From the NCBI RefSeq assembly GCF_000321225.1, contig NW_004450277.1:62001-126000 (forward strand): a stretch of DNA of 64,000 nt, in the 5' to 3' direction. Under the pieces are notes generated by a model. It saw only the letters and a list, made by a program, of their open reading frames with translations. It searched no databases and was not told the origin of the DNA. This document shows, piece after piece, positions 1-13,200 of this stretch. Made by a program: the position numbers and the translations under genes. The DNA is from Odobenus rosmarus divergens (taxonomy: Eukaryota; Chordata; Mammalia; Carnivora; Odobenidae). Position 1 is the stretch's first letter. Each line of letters starts with the position of its first letter.

Positions 1-1206
1 TTTCTCCCTAGAAAATAACTCCTTGAGGCTTCTCAGTCTAGCCTCAGTAAACCTGTATTTCCCCGCCCCCATCGTTTTATAAAGAACTTACCTGTTGCCC
101 TAAGAAATACAGAAAATGTTTTTATAAAATGTGTCTCATGATTCCTAAGTTCCTTGAGGACACTCTAAACTAGAAAAAAAGTGACAGTGTAAAACAAAGT
201 CAGAGGAGGAAGGTGACTCTTCTCACACCCATTTTTAGTGTGCCCTCTCTGGCCCCACAGACAGCTCTGCTTTTTTCCTAAACACCAGTAAAGACTTTCT
301 CTTGACCAACCTGCAGCAGAAGCAGAGGCGTCCTCAGCCACATACTCATTTCCTTTTCACTTCTTGATAGCTTGTCCTTCCTGGAATGTGGTACTTTGCA
401 TATGTGCATCTACCACTTTCCTGCAGTGCTTACCTACCCCCACCAGCCTCCTGCCCTCTCTCCACCTGACTGATGGTCCGTTCATTCTTTGGCACACAGT
501 CCAAGTGTTGCATTTTCCTAGGAAACCTTTCTTGGTATTCCGCCATCCCCACCCCACGAGGGACAAGACATTCTGTACCCATGTGTCCCGTGTGCTTCCC
601 TCTGCCACAGCCCATACTGCACAGTATTTAACAGATGGTTTCCTGGCTCAGGGGCCATGAGGCTATAAGCAACTCAAGAATAAGAACCGTGTCTGATCAT
701 CTTTATAGACCTAGTATCCAGTTCAGTATTTAAAATTAAATGATGAGGTGGCTCAGTCAGTGGAGCCTGTGACTCTTGCCCTCAGGGTTGTAGGTTCGAG
801 CCCCACATTGGGTGTGGAAATTATTTAAAAATAATAAAAATCTGTTTAAAAAAGTAATAAGAATTAAATGTTGAAAACAGCTATCCAATTGTAAGTTTTT
901 AAAGTAGTACATACCCCATATCTCCATACACCCCATACTGTTCCCCCTCCTCCCTCTAGGAGAGCTGAAATTGGACTCCCATCTTATTTCACGATACTCC
1001 TTCCTAATTTGTTTGCAGTCCTGCGTTACCGTGAAGAAAAATGCCACATTATTTTGATAGAAAGGCTCACCCTCTTTCACTTAGATCCACCAAAAAAAAA
1101 AAAAAAAAATCTAACCCCTATGTCCTCAATTCCTTAGCAGCTGATAATGGGGGTTACTTTTGTTTAACTCTCCCCGATATCATTTTGCTCCTTTCTGTGT
1201 CTCCAG
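1..1206 (+). other. NSFL1C: NSFL1C intron 2 (3' part)
   Basis: No exon is found. It holds a short sense Can-SINE (746-861) and an 18-base A run near 1091-1109. The rest is unremarkable intronic sequence. Confidence 0.8.
746..861 (+). mobile_element. Can-SINE, short older copy
   Basis: Has the tRNA-like head (GGTGGCTCAGTCAGTGGAGC, GGTTCGAGCCCCACATTGGG) and an A-rich tail but lacks the CT-rich body. Target-site duplications AATTAAATG[A/T]TG lie at 734-745 and 862-873. Confidence 0.85.
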
Positions 1207-1281
1207 TGATAATAGGGTCACATCCTTCAGAGACCTCATTCATGACCAAGATGAGGAGGAAGAGGAGGAAGAGGGCCAGAG
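1207..1281 (+). CDS. NSFL1C: NSFL1C coding exon 3 (acidic stretch)
   Basis: Preceded by a pyrimidine-rich acceptor ending CTCCAG and followed by donor GTGAGT. The first base completes the Ser68 codon; the last two begin Arg93. It encodes [15 protein letters not shown] followed by seven Glu and GQ. The acidic run joins the upstream UBA domain to the middle region. Exons 1 and 2 were looked for in 1-1206 and are not there. Confidence 0.95.
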
Positions 1282-4200
1282 GTGAGTCTTTGTTGGGGGG
1301 GGTGCACAGTCCACAGGAAAGTCCATGATAATGTGTAAACCATCTAGAAGGACCTAGAAGGATAACGTGCTCGGTTATCATTAGCCATTACTACTATGGG
1401 CTAGTCTGGGTGGTTATATTCTAGAAACAGTCTCCCACTCCCTGTAGCTTAGAAGCCATCCCTTTCCCCTGTTACTATTTTTTTCTTTTGGGGTATTCTG
1501 GGTTTTTCTTTTTTTAATTATTAAAAGAACATGTATTTGTTAAGGAGTGTTAGGGGAAGGGAAACAAATCAATAAGAAGGAAAAGAAAGTTATTCATAAT
1601 ACCTGGTCACCCAGTGGTCACCCAGTGGTCACCAGGTATCAATATTTTGGGTGTTTATCTTTCCAGGTTTTTCTTTTTAATTAAAAAGACAATATATTAC
1701 GTAATAATAAAAAGCTTATCAGTGTGTATTCCCCCAACATACACACATACACGTACTGTTTGTCTGTTTGTTTTTAACTGTTAGGAATGCTATAATAAAA
1801 ATAGTGTCCATTGTGGAAGATACAGAATCGTGTACTGAAAAAATGTAACACTCATGCACCCCTTGGTAACTAGAGTTAATGTTTTGGCATATTTTTATTC
1901 AGTCTTTGCTCTGTATATAAATGTACTTTGTTTGGTATTATAATTTACATGGTGACAGATAATTTTGTTCCTTGTTTTTATTGGATTAATGCTTTTTCTT
2001 CAGTACTTCTCCATGCCATTAAGATTCATTAGTGTTTTCAACAACTGTAATAATAATTCATCATATGGATTGTCCAATATTTAGGTTTTTGACAGTTTTT
2101 TACTATCGTAAATATCAGTGCTGTGAACATCTCTGTATATCAATCTTTGGCTACATTTCAGATTATTTTCTTACGGTAGTTTGTAGAAATGAAAGTGCAG
2201 GTGAAGGGAATGAATATTCTTAAGCACTTGATCACAGGCTCTTAGTTCACAAGCCAAGGCTTTGAGATTCCGTAATAAAGACCTCTCAGTCCACTGAGCA
2301 GAACTTCATCTGCAGCCTCATTTCACGGGTTTTAGTTGCCCATGGGCCCTGCCTCGGTCTGTCAGATGTTCTTAATGATCATTATAGTAACTCTTAGGGA
2401 AATATAATTATCTCATCATGGTCACTCTTTGGGAAGCGGGCTGAGAAATGACATGTGTTCTATTCTCTGTTTTCATCCATATAGTGACCTTTACACTGCC
2501 TCACAGCCTTCTTTTTAGATACATTCAAGGTTCAGAGTTTTACACTCCTTGAGTGAAAGGCAATGCCATCAAGTATGTGAATGCCCAACTTCTAAATGGC
2601 CGCTGCCTCCTTTTCCTGTCCTGTCACATCCTCCAGGTGATGACCTTCCTTTATTTCACATCCTGATTACATCCTCAGCCCCTCAGCATTTCAGACCTGA
2701 TGACATTGGTGCTGTTGTCCTTGTCTAGGCCTGTGGCTTGCCTTGCATTCAGTGGGGAATGTCAGGAAATAGAAGGCTGAGACTAATTTATAGGTTCTCA
2801 GCTCTCCCCACTGAGAGACATGCCATTGACCTAGCAGTGAATAGGAGTGACAAGCAGGTGGCTAGCCAGGCTACATGAGTACTGGTTTTCAGAACCAGGT
2901 TAAAAACTGCTAACTTAATCTCAAGCCATACGTGGCCCATTGCATAGCCTGGTGTGGGTATCTTGGGGCTTGTATTTGGCTTTCCCTGACCTTTTTCAGT
3001 ACCATCTTCTCATTGCCCCCAGTGGATATCACCAGAATAGCAAGGTGAGGTGAAGCTTGGGTGAGCTCTCCGTGCTTTATCACACCACCTGACATGTGTG
3101 CATTACTCTGTGCTTGTTCTTTTGCATACATCCGCTGATTTGAACCTCATGGCCCTGACTTAAGGAGCAGGTAGGTAGGGCATGTGGTCCTTCCCTCCCA
3201 TTTCAAAGATAAGGAAGATGAGCTACAGGGCACTGCACCAGTTTGCCCAGGGGCACTCAGCGGCAGAGCCAACCCTGGAGCCTAGCTGCTTGTACTAACC
3301 ACACCGCCGCCGCTGTTAACCTAGAGCTGCTTCTGACCGTGACCATAGTTGCCATCTCCTAGAAGGGCGCTGGCCAGCGGATGGATAATTCCCAGTTGGG
3401 ACTCTTTCTGGAGCTGGCATGTTGTCATGCATGCCTGGAATGCCCTTCCCTGGTTTCTTCACCTGATAAACATATCCTCATCCTCAAGACTCAGCCCAGA
3501 AGATCCTCCCCAGCTCAGTGCTCCAGAGCACCCCTTACTGACCTCCATTGCTGTTCACACTGCATTATGCCTGCCTGCCTACTTACCTGTTTCCCCCAGT
3601 TAGACAGTAAATTCCTTAAAGATGGGCATTGCACCCTTTACCTCCGTGTGCCTAGCACCTAGCCCAGGGCCTGGCACATGCTGTATTCATGTTTTCCAAG
3701 TGCGTTTAGCGTAAGACACGTGTTTTCTGTACAGGTTTTATGCCGGGGGCTCAGAGAGAAGTGGACAGCAGATTGTCGGCCCTCCCAGGAAGAAAAGTCC
3801 CAACGAGCTGGTGGATGATCTCTTTAAAGGTGCCAAGGAACATGGAGCTGTAGCTGTGGAGCGAGTGACCAAGAGCCCTGGAGAAACCAGTAAACCGAGA
3901 GTAAGCATAGGGGGTTGTTGTCTGTGGCCACCAGACTCTGGGTTTTGGGAGCTGGAGAGGGCTGGGGGGAGCCCTTTGTCACCCTAGTGTGACTGAATTT
4001 GTTTTGTCTTTCATTGCTCATTTGCTATTATAAGTGCAAGAGCAGTGCGGTTTGTTTCACCTTTCAACATGAAATCAAGATGTGAGGCAGTTTTCAAATC
4101 TTGGCCTGTGGGTTGGAACAGGTCCTATACACATGTTGTATTTGGCTGACTTGATTTATTCAGTGTTTTACTTTATTTTGTTTTAATTAAATTAGTAGCC

Positions 4201-7200
4201 ACCTGTGTTACATAAATTCTAGATTTCTGTTGTCTTTGGGAAAGTCAGAAAGTCTTTGGTATTATCTTGCCCCCAGATTCCTGCATGACCATAATTAACT
4301 AAAGCTTAGTAGCAGCTCTTCCCTTTAGCCAAGCGGTGCCTCCTGCCTGCTTCCTCCCCACCCCCCCCCCCCCCCCACCCCCCAGTTCTCACCAGTCCAG
4401 GTCACTTCATTCATCTCCCATACTGCCTGGCCCTGTGGCTCTGAGTTCAGTACCAGAGTAAGTGCACCTAGTAGGTAACAAGCTTGAGGTATGTCATTGT
4501 ATCTGAGTGACCCACCACCATTGTCTGTCTCCTCAGTGTTTATGAACTTGTGTTTTATAGCCGTTTGCAGGGGGTGGCTATCGCCTTGGGGCAGCACCGG
4601 AAGAAGAGTCTGCCTACGTGGCAGGAGAAAGGAGGCGGCATTCCGGCCAGGATGTGAGTGTGCATCTTCATTCTTCGGGAAGCTCATAGACTGTTCTGCC
4701 GTTTTTCAGAGGTGATTGGTCACATGTTATGTGTGCACCAGCAGCCTCTGAAAGGGAAGAGGCCACCTTACTGTGGTCCTTAGATGGAGAGGATTTACCT
4801 GACTGGGCGGGGCACTCGTGAGAAGGGCTGAGCAGAGGAGACGGACAAATGAAGGCATTGTGTGAGCATTCCACTGAAGCCTGTGCAGAGGGATCATGAT
4901 TCTGGGGTTTTCTGGTGCTGCGGACATGGCTAAAGAACTTAGTCTTCAGTTCATCCAAGGAGGCCTAAAACACAACTTTGAAAAAATTTTCGTTACTATT
5001 GTTCAGTCCTTTTTTCTCTGTATAGGATTCCCTCACGAATAAGTGTCTCATACTATATCGATAATTGTGAGGTTTGTGAATTTAATATTATGTCATAAGC
5101 AAATGTTTGGCCTTGTGACCATTAGTTTCTATTATGTATTTGTTTTTAATCATTTTGGGTTTTATTCCAAAATAAAGTCGAACGAGGAGAAAAATAAAAA
5201 CTATGCACCTGAGGCAGCAGCTGCTAACATGTTGGTTTGTAGCCTCGACCCTTTCCGATGAATATGTGGGGGGAGTTAACAGAGATTGTAGATAGCATTT
5301 GTAATGACTGCAGAATGCCCATGAGTAAATTTGCCATGGCAGTTTAGTTGAGCACGAGCTACATGCCAAGTGCACCGACAACCGTACAGATAAGCCACAG
5401 CTTTGACTTGGTCACTTGCTCAGAGCCACTTAGCCTAGTGAGGGCGAAACTGAGATGTAGACCCAGGTCTGCTCAAATCAAAGTTCATGCTCTTAACCTG
5501 TTGCCAATCACCTTATTTTAGATGAATACTTGGTGGTTGATAGATTTCCTCGTGCATGCGTGTGTGCGGTATGTCTGTGTTTTGATAATGACACAAGAAA
5601 ATAGTAAGAACCTGCTAATTTACAGGGTCACATTGGTGTGCTTGCCAGTTTCCTGACAATGTATGGACTGCTACCTCCTATTGTCACAGGTTCATGTAGT
5701 GTTGAAGCTCTGGAAGAGTGGGTTCAGCCTGGACAATGGTGAACTCAGAAGCTACCAAGACCCATCCAATGCCCAGTTTCTGGAGTCTATTCGCAGAGGG
5801 TAAGCAGAGAAGCCTTCCTCTGGGTTCCATGTCAGTGAGTGGAATGGCAGCTGGAAAAGAAGAGGCTGATTGAAATGTTTATTATTTAAGAAGTTTAAAA
5901 AAAAAAATTAAGATTTATTTATTTTAGAGCAGGAGAGTGCAGGGGGGGGAGGGGCAGAGGGACAGGGAGAATCTCAAGCAGACTCTGTACTGAGCACGAA
6001 GCCTGACGCAGGGCTCCATCCCATGACCCTTAGATCATGACTCAAGCCAAAACCAAGACTTGGATGCTTAACTGGCTGTGCCACCCAGGTGCACTGCCCC
6101 CCCGCCCCCATTTTTTAAAAATTTTATTTATTTATTTTGAGAGAGCGCACGTGTGCGCATACGTGAGCATGGGAAGAGGCAGAGGGAGAAGGAGACTCTC
6201 AAGCAGGTTCACGCCCAGTGCAGAGCCCGACACAGGATTCAGTCTCAGGACCCTGAGATCATGATCTGAGCCCAAATCAGGAGTTAGATACTCAACTGAC
6301 CGAGCCACCCAGGCTCCCAAGAAGTAAAAAATTTTAAGCAGATTTAACACAGTTGAAATACAGATTCACAGATCTAAAACCTTGTGTGTCTGTTTTTCCC
6401 TTCTGGGCCTGGGACAGAACCAAGTGACCAACTAAGGTAGAGGTCTCAACTGTGACTTTGAGCAGGCGAGAGACAAGTGGGAGGCAGACAGTAGCCACTA
6501 AAGTAGCCGCTTCCTGTGGAGGCCCAGCAATTTTCACGTTTGGAACTGGGATGTTTCTCCTCCCTTTGCCCCCATCACTGCCATTCCCATGCTGCTCTGT
6601 GTGGACCCCAGCGTTGCCTTTTGTTCTGCAGGGAGGTGCCAGCAGAGCTACGGAGGTTAGCTCACGGTGGGCAGGTGAATTTGGATATGGAAGACCATCG
6701 GGATGAGGATTTTGTGAAACCCAAGGGAGCCTTCAAAGCCTTCACTGGCGAGGGTCAGAAATTGGGCAGGTAAGAGCAGCACGGGCGGAAGCGGGACATG
6801 CTGGTACCTCTACCAGACCCGCAGACCCTGTATCTCACTCACTTGACATGTAGCTCTTCACTGTTACAGACTACTGCATGTTTCATTTGTATAGGAGGAA
6901 GAGTGTGGAGAACGTGGGCTTTGGTGTTAAAAGACCTGAGTTTAAAATTTCTTCTTCACTTTCTAGCCATATGACCTTTGACTGCTAAAATGTGACTGAT
7001 GAGTGCTTCCCTCCTTAGTCACTGTGAGGAGCACAGAGTGATGCCCCACAGTGAGCAGTTAGTGTGAGCAGGAAGGGTAATACGTTGCTGCTTAGATTCC
7101 ATAATCTAGCATGTTCATGGCAGTAGTAACCTCCTTCAGGCTTATGGCTGAAACAGACACATTTTCCTGGGTCACCTGAAATGGGGGTTTGGAGGGATGA

Positions 7201-10200
7201 GAAATCCTGGACTCTCTCACCCAACCCAGCCTTACAGCAGCTTTGTTCGGGATCCAGGGAAGCTCAGGGACATTATTGCCCTGTGCAGGCTGATGCCCCA
7301 CCATTATGGCGGCGCTTACCTCTCCTCCTTTGGCCCTGCCTGACACTCATTGTCACTTCCTGTGACTTTTTCTGCCTTGTGTCCTTTGCCGCTGCCTCCA
7401 TCTTGCATTCAGATCCCTGATACGATCTGATTGGTCGAAGTCACTCTTGCCTTTGATAGGCAGAGTTCTCCCACCAGACCTTGGCCAAGCCATACTCAAG
7501 CTGCCTTCTCTCAGAGGTCCACTTAGCTCTGTCCATGGGGTCACTTGGTCAGTATTCTTCAGGGAGAACTGCACAGAAGAGGCACTCAGGGAATCGTGAC
7601 CCTCCCTGCTGGTACAGTCATTTTACAGAGGGAACACTGAGATTATTGGACTCTAAGGGTTATGCTTGGGTGCATGACTGGTATGTGGTGGAACCAGGAT
7701 TGGAACCCAGGCCTTCTGACGCATTTCTTCCCACACCTGCACAGCAAGCACCCTCTCTGACCTAGATCTGGCAGCTCTTGAGCTAGGCACTGCCTCAAGA
7801 TGCTCACCTCATCACCATCTGCAGGGATCAGAGTGTGGTCTGCCAGCAGCTGTACCCTTTGAGCTTCAGCCCGGCCCTCCTGGAATCCCCGACCTCCCTG
7901 TTGGCCATTCATGCCTTATCAGGAGCAAAATAATAGCTCGGGACATTAGAGACCAATAGACTGATTTCCCAGGACCCAAATAGTAAGTCTAGTCTGCTCT
8001 TATTTCGTCTACCGCATTGGGCCTGCGGGTTAGTCCCAAGACAGGTGTCCTCAGAGTGGTCCTCTCTGCGGCTTCCCTGCCAGCCGCGGTAAGCTTGTAG
8101 AGCACTAGAGAAGTCTTTTTTAAGTATTAAAACAAAACGTATTTATCTTTTGATAAATAATAGAAAATACAGATCAAGAATAAAAACAACCTAACATCCA
8201 GATATGTCCAGTTAGTATTATTCTAGTCGTGTGTGTGTGTGTGTGTGTAAACTGTGTATGCTGTTTTATCACTTGCTGTTTTGCTTAATGAAAGTAGTAT
8301 GGCTGTCTGTACCAGTAAATGTATTTCTTCAATCTCATTTCTAATGCTAACATAGCTTTCGATCTTATGTATGTGCTATAGTTTAACCAGTCCCTGCTGT
8401 GAACCATTTAGGCAGTTGCCAGTATTAAGAACAACATTGCAATGAATGTCTCTAATTAAATCTTTGTATACCCCCTAATCTTGGGCCAGAAGTAAAATTA
8501 TTGGCTCAAAAGGTCTTCATATTTTTAAGATGGTGTCAAATTGTCCTCCAAAAAGGATGTATCCATTTGTACCCACCAGCTATTAGAAGGAAGGGCTCAG
8601 AACTCAGAACACCGTACATTTGGGCTTGTTTGCTTTCATGATACTAATGGGAAATGCTACTACTGGAAAGTCTATATTATTTGTGCAAAACTCCACATCT
8701 CAAAAAATTTTTTAAAAAATAAGATTTGATTTATTTGAGAGAAAAAGAGCACGAGCAGGGTGAGGGGCAGAGGGAGAAGCAGACTCCCTGCTGAGCAGAG
8801 AGCCTGATGCGGGGCTCCATCCTGGGACTCCGAGGTCATGACCTGAGCTAGGCAGACACTTAACCGACTGAGCCGCCCAGGCACCCCCCCCCCAAAATTA
8901 AAATGTTTCTAAGGAAGTCTATTTTAGCAAGAAGGGAGTAAATAATTTTACTGTTGTGGAGGATGAATCCAACAAGTTCAGACGGATCTTGTTAATCAGG
9001 TGCTTGACAGAGCTTGATTTTGCTGGTTAAATAAATACTCTTTGCCAGTGCCATTTTCATTTTATTCCAGTTTGGCTTTCTATGAAAAATGAGAAGACAT
9101 GTTTTATACAGCTAAATGAGATTTTATAAGCTAAGTAAGGTTTTAGCTTTTCAGTCTAAACCAGATGGACAGCTTTTTCTAGTTTTCCCCATAAATTTTG
9201 CAACATTTTCCATTGTCATCTTGTCAACTAAAATGATCAAGAGCCAAAAGTTTAAGAAAATGTTCTCAGGTTTGCCTCAAAAATCAGTCCTGGGTTTTTT
9301 TTCTCCAATTATCTGAATGAATAAACTGTTATCAGTTCAAAAATTTGAGAAAATTCTTAGAGTTGTATTAAACTTTGTTGTTTTAGGTTTTACATCTGTT
9401 TGGATGGGAACTAATCTGAAGGTCCAGAAAGACTGCATTTATTTGATAATGAGTAGCAAACACCAAGAACGCCCTGGGGGGTGTGGGTTTGCTGCTACCC
9501 GGATTGAGTTTCGGCCGCTCACCATGCTTTCTGCAGTGGTCATTTTGTGAAGAGATGGCAAGGTGTCAGCACTTAACAGTTGTGACAACAAAGCACCTTA
9601 GTGCCCAGTTAATTCCCGACTACAAAGGAAATGAGCAATTGGGTGATTCAGGCTCTTGATCTGGGTGAGGCTCTGTTGCCCTGTGAGTTGTATGGTATTT
9701 GCAGTGAGATAGTAAAGAAACTTTTGGATGTCTGATCTGACCATTCCCGTCCCTGGGTGAAGTGCCTTCACTGCCTCAGATGACCCAGCCGCTCCTTGCG
9801 AGGAATGGCTCAAGTGTTAGCTCTCCGGAGACACCAGACCCAAGGCTGAGCTCCCTTGAACCTATGCACGTAGCTGTCGTGCACAACTAGAGCAGTTTGG
9901 ACCTACTACTTTCTGAGTGTCTTGCTCCAAATAAGAACCATAAGATCTGGTATAGACGTTCCTCCTACTCCAGTCCTCACCCTCCTTGAAGGCTGTGTAG
10001 GTTGGGAGTACCCCTTAGGTGACCTTCCAGTTGCAGCCCATGGCTAGGCAGTAACATCTCCAGCTGATTTGGGTCCAGAATATAGACAATGTAAGTGGGG
10101 CAAGACCTTGAGGAATGATATAATCAGCTTTTATAGTGTTTTTCTGCTGTTAGCGAGGCACTGGAGTAAGCGTTTCATATGTGTTACCATCTTTAATCCT

Positions 10201-13200
10201 GTTTCAATCCCTAGTGTACAAGTAAAGCCTCTGAGCCTTGAAGAGGTCAGGTCACACCCAAGGTCACACTGCTGGTCAGTGCAGAGATAGGTTCCTTCCA
10301 GTCTCTGCTCTTACCTGCCATGCTGCATTGCATCTGGGATGTTCTTACATAGCCACATAGGCATTTGTTTGTGTTCCTAGTATATGCTGGATACGGAGCA
10401 TTATTTTTAGCTATTATCTCAACCAGAAATTTCATTTAACTCCCATTTGATCGATGAGCAAACTGTCTTGGGGGCAGTGTTCCGTAAGTCCAGGTCTAGG
10501 TCTGCCAGACTCCAAGGCTTGACGGGAGAGTATGGCAGGTGTTAGAGCACAGGACAAGAGCCGGGCAGCTTGGATTGTGTCCTGACTTCACCTCAAACCA
10601 ACACTGAGATCTTGGGTACATTGCTTAATCCCACTGTGCCTCAGTTTCCTCACCTGTAAAGTAAAAATGATGAATTCCTACCTCACACGCCGTTGAGGAT
10701 TAAATGAACCACTGTGTGAAATACTCAGCCTGGGGCCCAGCTTGGTGATGGCCGGTCCTGTGCTGTTTCTCCAGGCATCACACTAACTCTCCTTCATAGG
10801 AATGGCTGCCATGTAGCGGACTGCCTGCACTAAGAGGTATAGAGGTGGCATAGAGATAGTATTCCCCTTTTACAGAAAAGGAAATTGAGAAACCCAGAGG
10901 TTCACTAACTTGCTGAGGGTCACCCAGCTCATGAGTGAGGGTGTATCAGATTCTCTGGGAGCTGGGGACAAGTTTGAGAAAGGATTTTTGTTGTTTAAAG
11001 TAAACCATAGACTGTGAAGCGTGGCAAAGTCCTGGCTGGTAGGAACACAGAACGTAGAGGGAGAAAGCTTGTTCGTCATGTAAGTTTCTAAAAATTGAGA
11101 AACTACCCTACAACATGCACTGCTGTTTTCCCTTCCATAAAATGGAAACTGTACCGATCTCAGAGGACGGTTGTGCTGAGTCGTGAGGCTGTGGCTTTCA
11201 AACCCCCCGAGACAGTGCGTGCGCCAAGTGAACGCCATTTCCGCGTCCCTGCCTTCCCCACCCTTGCCCAAAGGGATACTCTGGGCTGTCTTAGGATAGC
11301 TTCTCTCTCATTGTAGGCCTGACTGAAGATGTGAGAGTTCCCTTTCTGGCAGGCAGTAGCTTCACTGAATACCTGTTCCGTCCTTGGAAGTGTTACATAA
11401 ACAGTTGAGGGACAGGCCACCTACAGTCTTAATTAGACGGTTGACCTAATGCCCATGAAACTCCTGAGCAAAACAGAGTCGGTCTTAGTCATTTACAGGC
11501 ATAACGTTGGACTTTCCACTGTTCCTGAGCATCTCTTGGAGTCTGTGGTATTGTGATTTCTCTGTGTGCCCTGGCCCACATTGAGTCCCACGTGCTGGGA
11601 GGCTGATGCGTAGAAGCAGCTCCTCTCACGGCTGGTAAGTGTGGTCAGGCTTCTTTCCTGAACTCTACTTGGTGATTCTCTGAGTCCTCATTTCCACATT
11701 TACAGAACAGAATAAGCTAGTTGTGTGTTCTGGGGCAGTGGGTTTCATATGACGCACTGTGTGTGCAGGAGGTTTAACAAGTTATCCCATGAAAAAAGGA
11801 TGTGGTGGTTAAATCAGTTTGCCTTAACTGCACAGTCTCTCAAGACGTTTAATATGCAAGTGGCTTCTGATGCTTCCAGTTTGTTATGTGGCATTTCCAC
11901 AACCTTCCTGGGTTGTGGAGGGACTAGGGTCCCAGAAAACAGACTTGGGAGAGCACTTTCTGTTGGATTTGCTACAGGTACCGTTTTTAGCTTATAAAGA
12001 TCCAGGGGGAAGGGAGAGGTTTAAGAACTGATGTAATTAGAGGCTTGGGGAAGCAAACAAGCTGGCATCTCATGGCCTTTTCTCTGCATGGGTCTGGGCT
12101 CGGGTGTCTGCTAAGAGAAAGGCTGGGAGTGAGATGCACGGGTGTTTACAGGAGAGGAAACCTCCCAACAGTTGTGGAGAACTGGGAGTTTTTGTTTTTG
12201 TTTTAAGGTTTTATTTGAGAGCGAGCGTGCACACTAGCAGGGAGGGACAGAGGGAGAGGGACGAGCAGACTCCACGCTGAGCACAGAGCCCAACGTGGGG
12301 CTCAATCCCAGAACCCTGAGATATGACCAGAGCAGAAATCAGGAGTAGGACACTGAACTGACTGAGCCAGCCAAGGCACCCCGAGAATTGGGGGTTCATT
12401 TTATATATGTCAGTGCTGTATGTAGCTCTCTCTTTTATAGCTCTCACAGAAACTGAGTAAGGCACATAGCCTTAACCCTTGTTCAAGATCCTCGTTACTA
12501 CTCTTGTTGAAACTAAGGTCGTTTGAGTAACTTGCCCAGCACCACAGAGCTAGTGGGTGAATTTAGACCCCGGTCCATCTGATCTAAGATCTGAGCTCTA
12601 AGCAGTGCAGCAGACACCATGTCCTGTTCCTACTGTGTAAACAATCCCTATGGTGCGGGGTACTTGGTTGGCCTGTGGGAAATCTCTACCCTCTTCTGAT
12701 AGTTGACACAGGAGAATAAATGTGCACGTGAGTAAGGTTGCACTAGGGAGTGCAGGCCTGAAAATTCTGTGACAGGAAAGGGAGTCTGGACTGGTCCCTG
12801 TGTCCCGGCAGTCACCTGCCAGGCTGTGTTGGGCCCTCCTCTGCTGCAGACTTGGACTGCCCTCTCTCGTTGAGGCTAAAACTCAGCCTGGTCTGGTCCC
12901 GCTGCAGGCTGTCATGCATACTGCTTTCCTCCCTTTCAGCCTTTGTTCAGGTGAGGACACCCAGGAAGAAGGGGGTGAGTCACTTGCCCCAGGTTGCTCA
13001 GGAGTGAGGAAGCTAGCAGCAGCTCAGGGCCTGAGCGCATTCTGCTGGGCCTGTAGGTAGGTGCCACAAGGGCAGGGCTTGTCTCAGTCGCTCCCTGTGG
13101 CAGCAACAGCAAACCTAGTCCTGGACACAGCGAGTGCTCAGGCTGACTCCGAGGCGGGATTGCCCTCCTGCAGGGCCCTTGTTTCTCTGTGCGGCCTGAC

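Noticed and set aside
1..1206. NSFL1C exons 1 or 2 in the first 1.2 kb
   Set aside because: No sequence coding the UBA-domain motif ASFYEDGG or the N-terminal MAAERQEAL was found, so these exons lie upstream.
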